Positions 15,331 through 22,817 of a DNA stretch of 64,000 bases are shown in pieces (within the stretch, counting starts at the first letter, position 1; every line of letters starts with the position of its first letter). The notes beneath the pieces were generated by a model. The model was not told the DNA's origin, did no database searches, and was given only the letters and a program-made list of their open reading frames with translations. Source of the DNA: Salinibaculum rarum (lineage in GTDB: Archaea; Halobacteriota; Halobacteria; Halobacteriales; Haloarculaceae); the NCBI RefSeq assembly GCF_030505615.1, contig NZ_CP129994.1, positions 62,001 to 126,000 of the forward strand. The letters are read 5' to 3'. Position numbers and translations under genes: made by a program.

Positions 15331-16095
15331 ATGGACATCGCAGAGGAAGAGGTATTGTTAGATGTCACTTGGACGGACGCCCCGCAAGGCTGGATTGCAA
15401 CACTCGTCACAGCCACCCACAATGACATAGTTGAACGACAACTTCGACCTGGAACTCCGCTGGAGTTCGAGGTGACAGAGACACGCCGCTGTGTCGGGTA
15501 CACAGATGCAAACCACCAACATCATCTCTGCCCAGATCACGCCACGGTTGACGAGGGAACCCAATGCTATGTCTGCCGACAGAAAGACGCACAACGCGAC
15601 TATATCGAAGGGCGGACTGGCGCAGCTCGTGACGGTGATCATAGTGTCTATCTTGCGCAGTGTGGCAGTACCGTCAAAGTTGGAGTCACTCGTTCACAGC
15701 GTCTCCTGAAGCGCTGGATTGAACAGGGGGCTGTGTATGCCGTGGAAATTGAGTCAGGCCTCTCTGCAACAGATGCACTTGTCCGTGAAGAAGAACTCTC
15801 GAAGGCCGGGCTCACTGAACGCATCCGAAAAGAACAGAAACTCCCACTCCCTGACTCACCTCACCTCAACGAGGTCATGGAAGAATACGATCTTGTTGGC
15901 GACATCATTTCTGTCTTGGAGAAGACAGTGTATCCGGCACCCACAACGAGTTCCGTGCAGCGCACTGATCGCGTCGCTGGGGAGGTGCAGAGTGTCTTTG
16001 GGAAACTTATTGAGGTACCGGGGCAAGCGTTTGCAGTGACACCTGGCCGGTGTATTGAGCCACCTCAACAGACTGGGCTCACCGATTTCGAGTAA
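15331..16095 (+). CDS. DUF2797 zinc protein
   Basis: The 254-residue protein matches the DUF2797 pattern. An N-terminal beta region ends in CVGY (residue 55). Zinc ligands are spread through HLCPDHATVDEGTQCYVC. The GIY-YIG-like block is HSVYLAQCGSTVKVGVTR, followed by RWIEQGA and a Glu/Leu-rich helix. DUF2797 proteins are widespread in archaea, with no firmly established activity. The VYLA...VKVGVT block suggests a GIY-YIG-like fold. The gene is transcribed from its own promoter and ends convergently with aIF1, with 58 bases between them. Confidence 0.85.
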   Translation: MDIAEEEVLLDVTWTDAPQGWIATLVTATHNDIVERQLRPGTPLEFEVTETRRCVGYTDANHQHHLCPDHATVDEGTQCYVCRQKDAQRDYIEGRTGAARDGDHSVYLAQCGSTVKVGVTRSQRLLKRWIEQGAVYAVEIESGLSATDALVREEELSKAGLTERIRKEQKLPLPDSPHLNEVMEEYDLVGDIISVLEKTVYPAPTTSSVQRTDRVAGEVQSVFGKLIEVPGQAFAVTPGRCIEPPQQTGLTDFE

Positions 16096-16153
16096 CTCAT
16101 CATTCAGCTTCCGCGTTGTTACTGCTGTGAGGGGTGTTTTGTAGTTTGAAAGG

Positions 16154-16444
16154 CTACTGAACGGCGATTTCTCGGTTGTCGAGCGCTGATTTAATGCGCC
16201 CTTCGTGGTTGCCTTGGAGTTCAATGTGTCCGTTTTTGACGGTGCCGCCACAGGCGAGTTCGGATTTCAGGTCTGATGCAATCTCGCTGAGGTTCATGTT
16301 CGGATCGAAGTCTTCGATGATGGTGACTTCTTTCCCGTAGCGGCGTTCGTCGATGCGGACCGTAACTTCGTCCGACGTGCGGGCCATGTCATCACAGACG
16401 CACAGTTCATCTGGCAGGCCGCACGTCGTACACGTGCTAGGCAT
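16154..16444 (-). CDS. translation initiation factor aIF1 (SUI1)
   Basis: The start is the ATG read from 16444, giving 96 residues, the usual length for archaeal aIF1. An N-terminal zinc-like CTTCGLPDELCVC is followed by the SUI1 fold: VTVRIDERRYGKEVTIIEDF, then the conserved basic/hydrophobic element LKSELACGGTVKNGHIELQG, ending IKSALDN. aIF1 binds the 30S P-site region and checks start-codon choice. It is an essential single-copy function on chromosomes, which makes its presence in an otherwise accessory-looking region notable. The downstream tRNA-Leu is on the same strand. Confidence 0.93.
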   Translation of the reverse strand: MPSTCTTCGLPDELCVCDDMARTSDEVTVRIDERRYGKEVTIIEDFDPNMNLSEIASDLKSELACGGTVKNGHIELQGNHEGRIKSALDNREIAVQ

Positions 16445-16490
16445 TACGACTTGAGATTGTGGCGTGAATAATAAAAGAGTTAGGTGGTGA

Positions 16491-16574
16491 TGCGGCGGCA
16501 CGGATTCGAACCGTGGAACCTCTACAGGACCGCGTCTTAAGCGCGGCGCCGTTGGCCAGCTTGGCTACCGCCGC
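16491..16574 (-). tRNA. tRNA-Leu(UAA)
   Basis: The 84-base cloverleaf has acceptor arms GCGGCGG/CCGCCGC, a D-loop with the conserved GG, anticodon stem CCGCG/CGCGG around CTTAAGA (anticodon UAA), a long variable arm and the T-loop TTCGAAT. The discriminator is A and CCA is not encoded. It reads UUA, a rare codon in GC-rich haloarchaea. Confidence 0.95.
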
Positions 16575-16613
16575 CTACACCGCTGTCTGAATTCAATAGA
16601 TGTCAGTGGTGAG

Positions 16614-16710
16614 CGCCGGGACTGCGATTTGAACGCAGGTACCACCCGGGAACCCGGGTGTGTACTCGCTCTCCAAGCGAGCCCCGTCGGCCAGACTTGG
16701 GTATCCCGGC
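16614..16710 (-). tRNA. tRNA-Ser(GGA) with extended variable arm
   Basis: Acceptor GCCGGGA/TCCCGGC, D-loop with GG, anticodon stem CTCGC/GCGAG around TTGGAGA (anticodon GGA), T-arm CTGCG/CGCAG around TTCAAAT, discriminator G. The variable arm is about 26 bases and contains the near-perfect hairpin CACCCGGG/CCCGGGTG. This makes the gene about 97 bases, longer than usual for class II tRNAs. It reads UCU and UCC. Confidence 0.9.
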
Positions 16711-16729
16711 ACAACCACAAATCTGCCGC

Positions 16730-16860
16730 TGAATCCTTCCTTCAGTTGAGTGAGCCCCACGGTGAGTCACCGCAACGCGTGAAGCGCGTTTACGCGGTGT
16801 GTCCCGCGGAACTGTCAACTGGACGCCCAGCTAAGAGAGGAGAGCGTGCTACACAGTTCA
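16730..16860 (-). mobile_element. possible tnpB 3'-end relic beside tRNA-Ser
   Basis: The minus strand contains CACCGTGGGGCTCACTCAAC, then TGAAGGAAGGATTCAGCGGC. This resembles the structured sequences found after tnpB genes of haloarchaeal IS200/IS605 elements and is similar in layout to the relic at 37187-37384. No intact reading frame remains. The match is from memory of the family, not a search. Confidence 0.35.
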
Positions 16861-16957
16861 AGCCCGCGGAGTGGTTAACCATCAGTCATTCTCCCCTACG
16901 ATTTACCGAAATAAAAATATTCGGTGTCCCACTTGAGAGGTGAGGTGTCTGCGGCGT

Positions 16958-17674
16958 TCACGATGGCGACGATTTCATATTAAACGCGTCGACGAGTTCT
17001 TCTTCAGTGAACACCGGGAGGAAAGTGTCATGGACGTAGTCACGCTCTTCGACGACCCACCGATCGCTTGTGTCATCGTCTTCGCTGAGTGTGTTGACTG
17101 CGGTCTGGTATGTTTCTCGCAGCGATACTGTTGTCACCGGGAACGTTGTGTCTGACTCCAGATGAGTACCGTGGAGCTCCCACACGATGCCATCTGTAGC
17201 AATTGCAATGAGGTATTCCGGTTGTGCTCCGTACTGTCCATGAGGGTACGGTGTCTCCGGATTTGCCTCCATGTATGTCTCCATCACCGATTTGAGGTCG
17301 GTGTTTACGTCGGGATCTTCAGCGAGATACCCGAATGATGCAATTTCAACGATGCAATTACACTCTGACTGTGAAGTATCCAGGCGGAAATCAGGAACCG
17401 GCTGGTGGGGTGCGCCGAGGTCAGACTGGAGTTCAATGAGTGACTCATACCCGAGTGAGTACAACACTGGCTTTACGAGGTGTTCACGGGTCTCCTCTTG
17501 ATATCCAGTGAGCTCGCCACCTTCGGTGTTAGCGGCTTCAGAGAGCGTGTGGGTGATCGCGTCACTCCCGCGGTCGCGGTCTGCTAACTTGAGATATGAA
17601 TTCACTGCGTTAATGATGCCCTGTGCGCGGAACTGCCCCGATGATATATTTCTGTATGAGTCTTCACTATCCAT
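16958..17674 (-). CDS. HsdR-N-like protein, active site probably degenerate
   Basis: The 238-residue protein has the layout of the N-terminal nuclease domain of type I/IV restriction enzymes. A helix reads TREHLVKPVLYSLGY (about 63-77), followed by P-D-F-R-L near 95-99 and a beta-strand CNCIVEIASFGYLAE. A later strand reads EYLIAIATDGIVWEL. The expected catalytic E-x-K reads E-I-A, so the lysine is missing and cleavage is doubtful. It lies on the same strand as, and about 250 bases upstream of, tRNA-Ser. It is divergent from the TbsP-like gene. It may be a decayed restriction gene or a DNA-binding remnant with a new role. Confidence 0.7.
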   Translation of the reverse strand: MDSEDSYRNISSGQFRAQGIINAVNSYLKLADRDRGSDAITHTLSEAANTEGGELTGYQEETREHLVKPVLYSLGYESLIELQSDLGAPHQPVPDFRLDTSQSECNCIVEIASFGYLAEDPDVNTDLKSVMETYMEANPETPYPHGQYGAQPEYLIAIATDGIVWELHGTHLESDTTFPVTTVSLRETYQTAVNTLSEDDDTSDRWVVEERDYVHDTFLPVFTEEELVDAFNMKSSPS

Positions 17675-17776
17675 ATTACCACATGGTAGTCTGCATGTAG
17701 TCCCACCACAGCCTAAAACATCAGCCTCCGTTGCAGGCTGAGTTTCTTGACGAACCCAGTCCTATCGAATTCATAT

Positions 17777-18613
17777 ATGGAGAGTGTTCATACGTCTCCT
17801 TTGCGTGCCGGAGTCCGGCATGTTCAACACACAACGGCAGGTGACCGCTATATTGTTACTGTTGACACAGGCTTTCTTAATGCGATCTGCGGAGAGCTTG
17901 CGGCGACTGTTCGGGAGCGAACAGGGACTTTCCATATCCTCAGTACAGAACGCGCATTGAATAAGTGTCTGCCTGGGGGGCCGCGAACAACTCGCGTCGC
18001 AGATGAAATCCCAGACCGCGCTCGACTTTACACGGTAGACACGGTGCCAGCTGAGATGACACCTGTCGTTACGACTCAGGATGATGCTGCCTTAGTTTCG
18101 ATTCTTGAATCAGACATTGGAGTCGAAATTGTGTCTACAACCTATGCAGATGTGATCCGCGAGCATGTTGAGGACTTAGTTGATGAAGCAACCCAATTCC
18201 ATGTGGATACCCCGTCAGAATCTACGATTCGGGAGACAGCAACTGACACATTCGGCGTCGGATTCACAACCGATGTAAATACCGCGTTCTTGCAGGCTGA
18301 AATATACGAAGACAATTCTCCGCAAGAAGCACCCGATCCGCTGAGTGTGCTGGTGTTAGTCGCAGCACGGAATCAAGTGAAAAAGAAACCGTTCGCAAAT
18401 TGGTGTGCGCAAATCGGGTTCGCAACAGAACGCACTACTTATACTCGTTTCAAAACACTCCACGACTGCGGACTAATCCGTGAAGAAAAGACGTCAGCAG
18501 CAGGAAAAGGAGGGTCATCAACTCGCGTGTACTTGGCAGACGAATTCACTCAGCTTGATCCGAGTGAGTACCCGGAAGCAGTTACAGCATATACTGACAA
18601 CACGGTCGTCTAA
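17777..18613 (+). CDS. TbsP-like transcription regulator
   Basis: The start is the ATG at 17777; a TTG 30 bases upstream is less likely. The 278-residue protein has an N-terminal alpha/beta region with a leader-like pattern (residues 25-130) and a central helical dimerisation part. Its C-terminal winged helix contains DPLSVLVLVAARNQVKKKPF, then WCAQIGFATERTTYTRFKTL and GLIREEKTSAAGKGGSSTRV. This matches the TbsP family of haloarchaeal TrmB-like regulators, which act in glycolysis and pyruvate control. The regulon here is unknown. It is divergent from the HsdR-N-like gene with about 100 bases between. Confidence 0.8.
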   Translation: MESVHTSPLRAGVRHVQHTTAGDRYIVTVDTGFLNAICGELAATVRERTGTFHILSTERALNKCLPGGPRTTRVADEIPDRARLYTVDTVPAEMTPVVTTQDDAALVSILESDIGVEIVSTTYADVIREHVEDLVDEATQFHVDTPSESTIRETATDTFGVGFTTDVNTAFLQAEIYEDNSPQEAPDPLSVLVLVAARNQVKKKPFANWCAQIGFATERTTYTRFKTLHDCGLIREEKTSAAGKGGSSTRVYLADEFTQLDPSEYPEAVTAYTDNTVV

Positions 18614-18689
18614 TCACTGAAATGGCAGCCAGGAAAACACTGTCCGTGCCCCGGATGTCCCGTGGCACGCGACAGCCTCCAGTGTGTGA

Positions 18690-18722
18690 AGGCAAGTACC
18701 CCTACCCGGTTTTCCTGGGTAT
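18690..18722. terminator. hairpin between convergent genes
   Basis: AGTACCCCTACCCGGTTTTC followed by CTGGGTATG forms a TACCCGG/CTGGGTA stem over a TTTT loop. It lies between the TbsP-like gene and the zinc protein at 18790, which converge here. It may serve as a bidirectional end signal. The ACCCCTACCC start also resembles the transposon-end family. Confidence 0.35.
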
Positions 18723-18789
18723 GATTGTATGCCTATCCGCACTCAATGCTTGCACATAATGCAATAAGTGCTTTCTGCTCTTTCCACAC

Positions 18790-19353
18790 TCAGATGCTCG
18801 GCTGTTCAGCAGGTATGACGTGGACAACGTCAGCACACTGACAGCTAAGTAATTGCCTGTGGCATTGCGGGCAGATCTCCCGGTCACATCCCGGATGGTG
18901 TTTTTCGCCGGGAGCAGCATTACAATCTGGACAGTTCTGCCCGGCAAACCCATTCCCGTCCTGCCCGTGGCGAAGTGCTTCAAGAGTCTTGTCATCGCCG
19001 AACTCAATGATCTTGTTGTCCGCACAACCGACGCCAGGCTCCATCTCTGCCTCGCACAACTCGCAAGTCCCGTACCCATCAGACACCATAACTTCCGCAG
19101 GCACCCCGAGTTGGTAATCACGCTCGGGGAAGTCTGCGTCGATGTGTGAAAGGATGTCTGCGGTTGTGTCCCACTCTGACCCGACGTCATAAATCTCCCC
19201 GGTCTCAGTATCGCGGATGAGGACAGTCGAATCAGTTCCTAATGTGGTATCCGTCGCAGCCGGGAAGTGGTCTTCACCGGGACGATGCTCATGAATCGCG
19301 TAAAATTCATCTTGTTCTTTGTCTGCTGGGTCATACGGTGGAGTAGACATCAT
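18790..19353 (-). CDS. zinc-ribbon protein
   Basis: The protein has 187 residues and starts with two adjacent in-frame ATGs. The N-terminal half is acidic. The C-terminal half holds four Cys clusters: CELC near 97, CPDC near 143, CDREICPQC around 157-165 and CQC near 173. These suggest two or more zinc ribbons, probably for nucleic-acid or protein contacts. There are no enzyme motifs. It follows dinB on the same strand with about 90 bases between, including a transposon-end-like palindrome on the opposite strand. Function unknown. Confidence 0.7.
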   Translation of the reverse strand: MMSTPPYDPADKEQDEFYAIHEHRPGEDHFPAATDTTLGTDSTVLIRDTETGEIYDVGSEWDTTADILSHIDADFPERDYQLGVPAEVMVSDGYGTCELCEAEMEPGVGCADNKIIEFGDDKTLEALRHGQDGNGFAGQNCPDCNAAPGEKHHPGCDREICPQCHRQLLSCQCADVVHVIPAEQPSI

Positions 19354-19392
19354 CTACACTAATACGCCTCAGCCCTGTAAATACCGAGGAAA

Positions 19393-19435
19393 TGAACCGC
19401 CTCCCAGTCAAACCCTGAGACTTCTGTCTCCCGCA
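19393..19435 (+). repeat. decayed IS200/IS605-end-like palindrome
   Basis: TGAACCGCCTCCCAGTCAAA, then CCCTGAGACTTCTGTCTCCC. It aligns with the 15250 element (TGAACCGCCTCGGGGTCAAG) with several substitutions and lies just past the 3' end of dinB. Confidence 0.45.
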
Positions 19436-19446
19436 GGTAAACCAAG

Positions 19447-20694
19447 TTAAGAGAAATCTGAGAGTGAGGTATCTCCATCGCGGCCTGTGTGGTGGGTTTT
19501 CTCATCGGTGCCGCGATATGGGTTTCCAACGTCGTCTTCTGATTGCACGTCCCAATCTGTGAGACGTGCCTGCTTCCCGCCAAAAGACAGATTCGACACT
19601 CGCACACCGACTTTTCTAGCTTTTGTCTCTGTGAATTCTTCCAGCAGGTCAAACACGATGTCTTCGACGAGTTCCGGCTCATTAACCGCAGCTGGCAATG
19701 ACCGTTCTCGCGTACTCACGTCAAATGGCGGCTCAACAACTTTGATTCCAATTGTTCGATACAGGACTTCTTTCTCGGTTGCACGAGTTGTTACCTGATC
19801 GACTAGCGCCTGTATCTTCTCACGTTTGACTTCCATATCCGCGGTCGCTGGCAACGACGTCTCATTTGAGATGCTTTTTGCATCCTCCATCGGTGTGACT
19901 TCTCGCTCGTCATATCCGTGTGACCGCAACCAAATTTCGCGCCCACGCTCCCCGAATTCGCGCTCCAGCTCTGTCACATCGAAAGTTCTCACGTCACCGG
20001 CCGTTTTAATCCCCATCTTTCGGAGAGTGTCTGCTGTTACAGGACCGACACCATGTACATCTTCAACAGGTAAATCTGTGAGAAACTTTTGAAGTTGCTC
20101 AGGCGGAATCATCACCAGCCCGTTTGGTTTCTGGTAATCACTAGCGATCTTCGCGGCACTCATTGTTGGTGCTCCGCCGACACTTGCTGTGACACCAACT
20201 TCATTTCGGATTCGGTTTTTGAGTTCACGCGCAAGCGTGGCTGCATCTTCCCAAGACGCACGGTGTGTGACATCAATGTAGGCTTCATCAATAGAGACAC
20301 GTCGTAACGAGTCAGCATATTCCTCGAGGATGCTCATCACGTCATCGCTAACCGACTCGTAGTATTCCATATCTACCGGGAGGTACGTCGCGCATGGCGT
20401 CTCAGCGCGACAGTCAACGGTTTCACACCGTGGCAATTTGTCAAGCGCCTCGTTGATACTCTGCGCGCTCTCAACGCCGTATTCGCGCGCTTCGTAACTT
20501 GCAGTAGCGACAGCCCCGTGTTCTTCCCCGTCTTCGTACCCCATGCCGATGACAACAGGCTCACCGACTAACTCTGGGTGTCGAAGGCGTTCACACGCAG
20601 CATAGAAACAGTCCACGTCCGCGTGGAACACGATTTGATCAGGAATCCGGTGACTGGCCCCCGGAAGGCTCCCAGTGTCACCGTCGGCTACCAT
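19447..20694 (-). CDS. dinB: DNA polymerase Y / IV (translesion)
   Basis: The start is the ATG read from 20694, giving 415 residues; the frame is open 17 codons further upstream. Y-family palm motifs are complete: HADVDCFYAACERLR (catalytic D26, D28) and RRVSIDEAYIDV (D136, E137). A helix-hairpin-helix thumb region DVHGVGPVTADTLRKMGI follows, then the little-finger domain. The C terminus ends DTSLSDFS, a short PCNA-interacting (PIP-like) tail as in other haloarchaeal DinB. The enzyme bypasses DNA lesions. A weak palindrome sits at its 3' end. No operon partner is evident. Confidence 0.95.
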   Translation of the reverse strand: MVADGDTGSLPGASHRIPDQIVFHADVDCFYAACERLRHPELVGEPVVIGMGYEDGEEHGAVATASYEAREYGVESAQSINEALDKLPRCETVDCRAETPCATYLPVDMEYYESVSDDVMSILEEYADSLRRVSIDEAYIDVTHRASWEDAATLARELKNRIRNEVGVTASVGGAPTMSAAKIASDYQKPNGLVMIPPEQLQKFLTDLPVEDVHGVGPVTADTLRKMGIKTAGDVRTFDVTELEREFGERGREIWLRSHGYDEREVTPMEDAKSISNETSLPATADMEVKREKIQALVDQVTTRATEKEVLYRTIGIKVVEPPFDVSTRERSLPAAVNEPELVEDIVFDLLEEFTETKARKVGVRVSNLSFGGKQARLTDWDVQSEDDVGNPYRGTDEKTHHTGRDGDTSLSDFS

Positions 20695-20814
20695 AGCTGG
20701 ATGTAGGCACTCACCGAGTTTGTACCTTCCCGTTCCACCTTCCACCCGCCGCGATCACTCCGTCGACGGTAGGATATCACTTATGACCTCCAGGGCGTTA
20801 CACTCCAAACACGA

Positions 20815-21480
20815 ATGGGTCAGACCTCGGATTCCCCTCTTGGAGAACACGCCGCATTAGAGAACCACGCCATCGTCATTGAGAAAGACACACTTGCGAA
20901 CCACTCATTATCGGATACAACCCGGGACGTGCTTGAGGATGATGCTCACAAGGCTGCTGCTGTTGGCGCTGATTTGAGCCGACTTCCTGACGCCACATTC
21001 AATTCGATGTTTGAAACGGTGCTTCATCAGATCCAAACGGCAGGTGAGACGCTCCCACCTGAGGATCGAGTCTACATCATTGGTCTTGAAACAGACAGTT
21101 CACTCACAGGTGAGCAGATTGAACTTGCCAGTGATGATGCTGTCTTCTACATTGAAGATGCAAAACTCGTATCCGCGTATGCGGTACATGATGACTCTGA
21201 AACGATTGGATTCGCGCATCTCACGCAGTCATTAGACGGAGTGGATTACTTACTGTTGGCAACTCAGAAAAATGGTGTCTTGGCTGGAAGTGATACAACG
21301 ATGGACGAGTTGCGTCGAGAAGTGGCGATGACGCAAGCTCGTCGCATCAATCTTCTTGGGAAGCCGATGCAGGAACACGAAAAAGAAGCGTATAATGAGT
21401 CGTTTCGGTATGTCTTTGTGGGCCCACTCACCGCGTATGAATATATCGTAGGGAGTGCTGAGAGTGCCGATGAGACGTAG
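20815..21480 (+). CDS. hypothetical protein
   Basis: The 221-residue acidic protein has no signal peptide or membrane helix. Residues 75-165 alternate strands and helices, with RVYIIGLETDSSL, AVFYIEDAKLVSAYAVHDDSE and YLLLATQKNGVLAG. This suggests an alpha/beta domain, perhaps DNA-associated given the neighbouring dinB. No family is recognised. It is divergent from dinB by about 120 bases. A palindrome of the transposon-end family follows 40 bases after its stop. Confidence 0.7.
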   Translation: MGQTSDSPLGEHAALENHAIVIEKDTLANHSLSDTTRDVLEDDAHKAAAVGADLSRLPDATFNSMFETVLHQIQTAGETLPPEDRVYIIGLETDSSLTGEQIELASDDAVFYIEDAKLVSAYAVHDDSETIGFAHLTQSLDGVDYLLLATQKNGVLAGSDTTMDELRREVAMTQARRINLLGKPMQEHEKEAYNESFRYVFVGPLTAYEYIVGSAESADET

Positions 21481-21518
21481 GATGTCGCGGTGAGAGGCAC
21501 TCCGAAATTCACACACGG

Positions 21519-21553
21519 TCGAGGCGGATGCCACGGGGCTTGACCCCGAGGTT
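21519..21553 (-). repeat. IS200/IS605-end-like palindrome
   Basis: On the minus strand: ACCTCGGGGTCAAGCCCCGT then GGCATCCGCCTCGAC. This is nearly identical to the core of the 15250-15292 element, in the opposite orientation. It lies between the convergent ends of the 20815 gene and the thioredoxin gene. Confidence 0.6.
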
Positions 21554-21599
21554 GTTGACGTTCTCCGTGCAGAAGTCCGAACCAAACGAAGCGGTTGTG

Positions 21600-21893
21600 T
21601 TAAGCGACGTTGACAGTGGCGTTTGCTGAGTTGATTGCGTCTTCGATTGCGTCTCGCTGAGTAAGTCCGTTGAACCGTTCAACCACGGTCCCGTCTTCAG
21701 AGAGGACTACGACAGCGGGAAGTGAACGCACTTGGTATTTGTTCGCCTCATCCTGGTGCTCGTCTACGTCTAGTTTCTCGATTTCTACGTCTTCATGGTC
21801 GGCGAGGTCGGCTTCGATTTCGTTGATAATGTCTGCCTGCTGGTCGCATGGGCCGCACCAATCGGCGTAGAAGTCTTTCACGGTTACCGTCAT
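21600..21893 (-). CDS. thioredoxin
   Basis: The 97-residue single-domain thioredoxin has the active site WCGPC in VKDFYADWCGPCDQQ (residues 12-16) and the cis-Pro stretch VRSLPAVVVLSEDGTVV. It reduces protein disulfides and may supply electrons to ribonucleotide reductase or peroxiredoxins. No reductase is encoded beside it. The length is at the short end for the family. Confidence 0.93.
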   Translation of the reverse strand: MTVTVKDFYADWCGPCDQQADIINEIEADLADHEDVEIEKLDVDEHQDEANKYQVRSLPAVVVLSEDGTVVERFNGLTQRDAIEDAINSANATVNVA

Positions 21894-22032
21894 ACCGGTT
21901 TGTAGTAGTTGGTCGGGACGGAAAAACGCAAGGAATCTCTGGTGTGAATTATAAAAATGTTTGTTGGCTAGCCTTCACACTGAGTGGGGAACCCGTGATT
22001 TTGCCGGTTGCAAACCATCGAAGACAGCGTAT

Positions 22033-22566
22033 TTAGCTGTTCCCGGACGGCATCCATATGTCATCGTTTTCTCCAGTGACACCACGGAGTTCCCGGAGGC
22101 CGCGCCCAGCGAGTTCGTCAGCACGCGTGTTGTGCTCGCTTTTGATTTTTCGGACACGAGCATGTTCGAACTCGACAAGTTCCTCTCGCGCTTGTTCACA
22201 CAGTAACTCAAGTACAGGCTTCTCAGCGTACTCCTCAGTCAGGTAGGCTTTCAATCGTTCGCAATCAGTGTTAATAACAACGAAACTGGGATCATAATCT
22301 TTACTGAGGCGGATTGCAGTGAGTGCTGCGACCGTCTCAGCCTGCATGCTTGAGGTCGCTCCAGGCGCTTCTTGCCAGCCTTCCTGGAGGATAGACCCAC
22401 TACCATCTTCGATCGTGAAACCTATTGTAGCGATGTCTTCGTCGTTGTTGTAGGCTCCATCTGTCTCGATGACAGCTGTGTGAACAGCTGTGGTATCAGC
22501 ACCGTCTTGCACGATAGTTGGCTTTCGAGGCTGAAGCGGTGGCGCGGAGGATGGGGTACTTGACAT
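22033..22566 (-). CDS. RNase HI-family protein
   Basis: The start is the ATG read from 22566 (177 residues); the frame remains open upstream without a convincing start. All four RNase H acidic residues can be traced: D in VIETDGAY, E in MQAETVAALTAI, D in VINTDCERLK and D in NTRADELAGR. Such proteins degrade the RNA strand of RNA-DNA hybrids (R-loops and primers). The first 35 residues are a Ser/Pro-rich tail. It is close to the LOV kinase, with a 250-base gap containing a small palindrome. Confidence 0.88.
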   Translation of the reverse strand: MSSTPSSAPPLQPRKPTIVQDGADTTAVHTAVIETDGAYNNDEDIATIGFTIEDGSGSILQEGWQEAPGATSSMQAETVAALTAIRLSKDYDPSFVVINTDCERLKAYLTEEYAEKPVLELLCEQAREELVEFEHARVRKIKSEHNTRADELAGRGLRELRGVTGENDDIWMPSGNS

Positions 22567-22720
22567 GGTTACAAGATACTCACTTTGTTCATCACTGATG
22601 GTGTCTCGCTGGCCGCGCGGCTCAGGAGGTTCAAAACGAGATGCGAGAGGGAAGCCTATTCCACGTCGGGGATGCCGGTTACCAGGTTCCCACACCCCAA
22701 TGTATGGCATACTCTCATCA

Positions 22721-22734
22721 AGGGGTGAACCCCT
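22721..22734. repeat. short perfect palindrome
   Basis: AGGGGTGAACCCCT, 6-base arms. It contains the GTGAAC core shared by the transposon-end family and sits in the 250-base gap between the RNase HI gene and the LOV kinase, in which no other gene is visible. Confidence 0.4.
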
Positions 22735-22817
22735 GCTCAACACATTTGGAAATTTTAGGCACGCTCCCACTTAGCATTAAGGCTTTCCGCGAACTCAGCG
22801 GTATGCCAGTGCTGATC

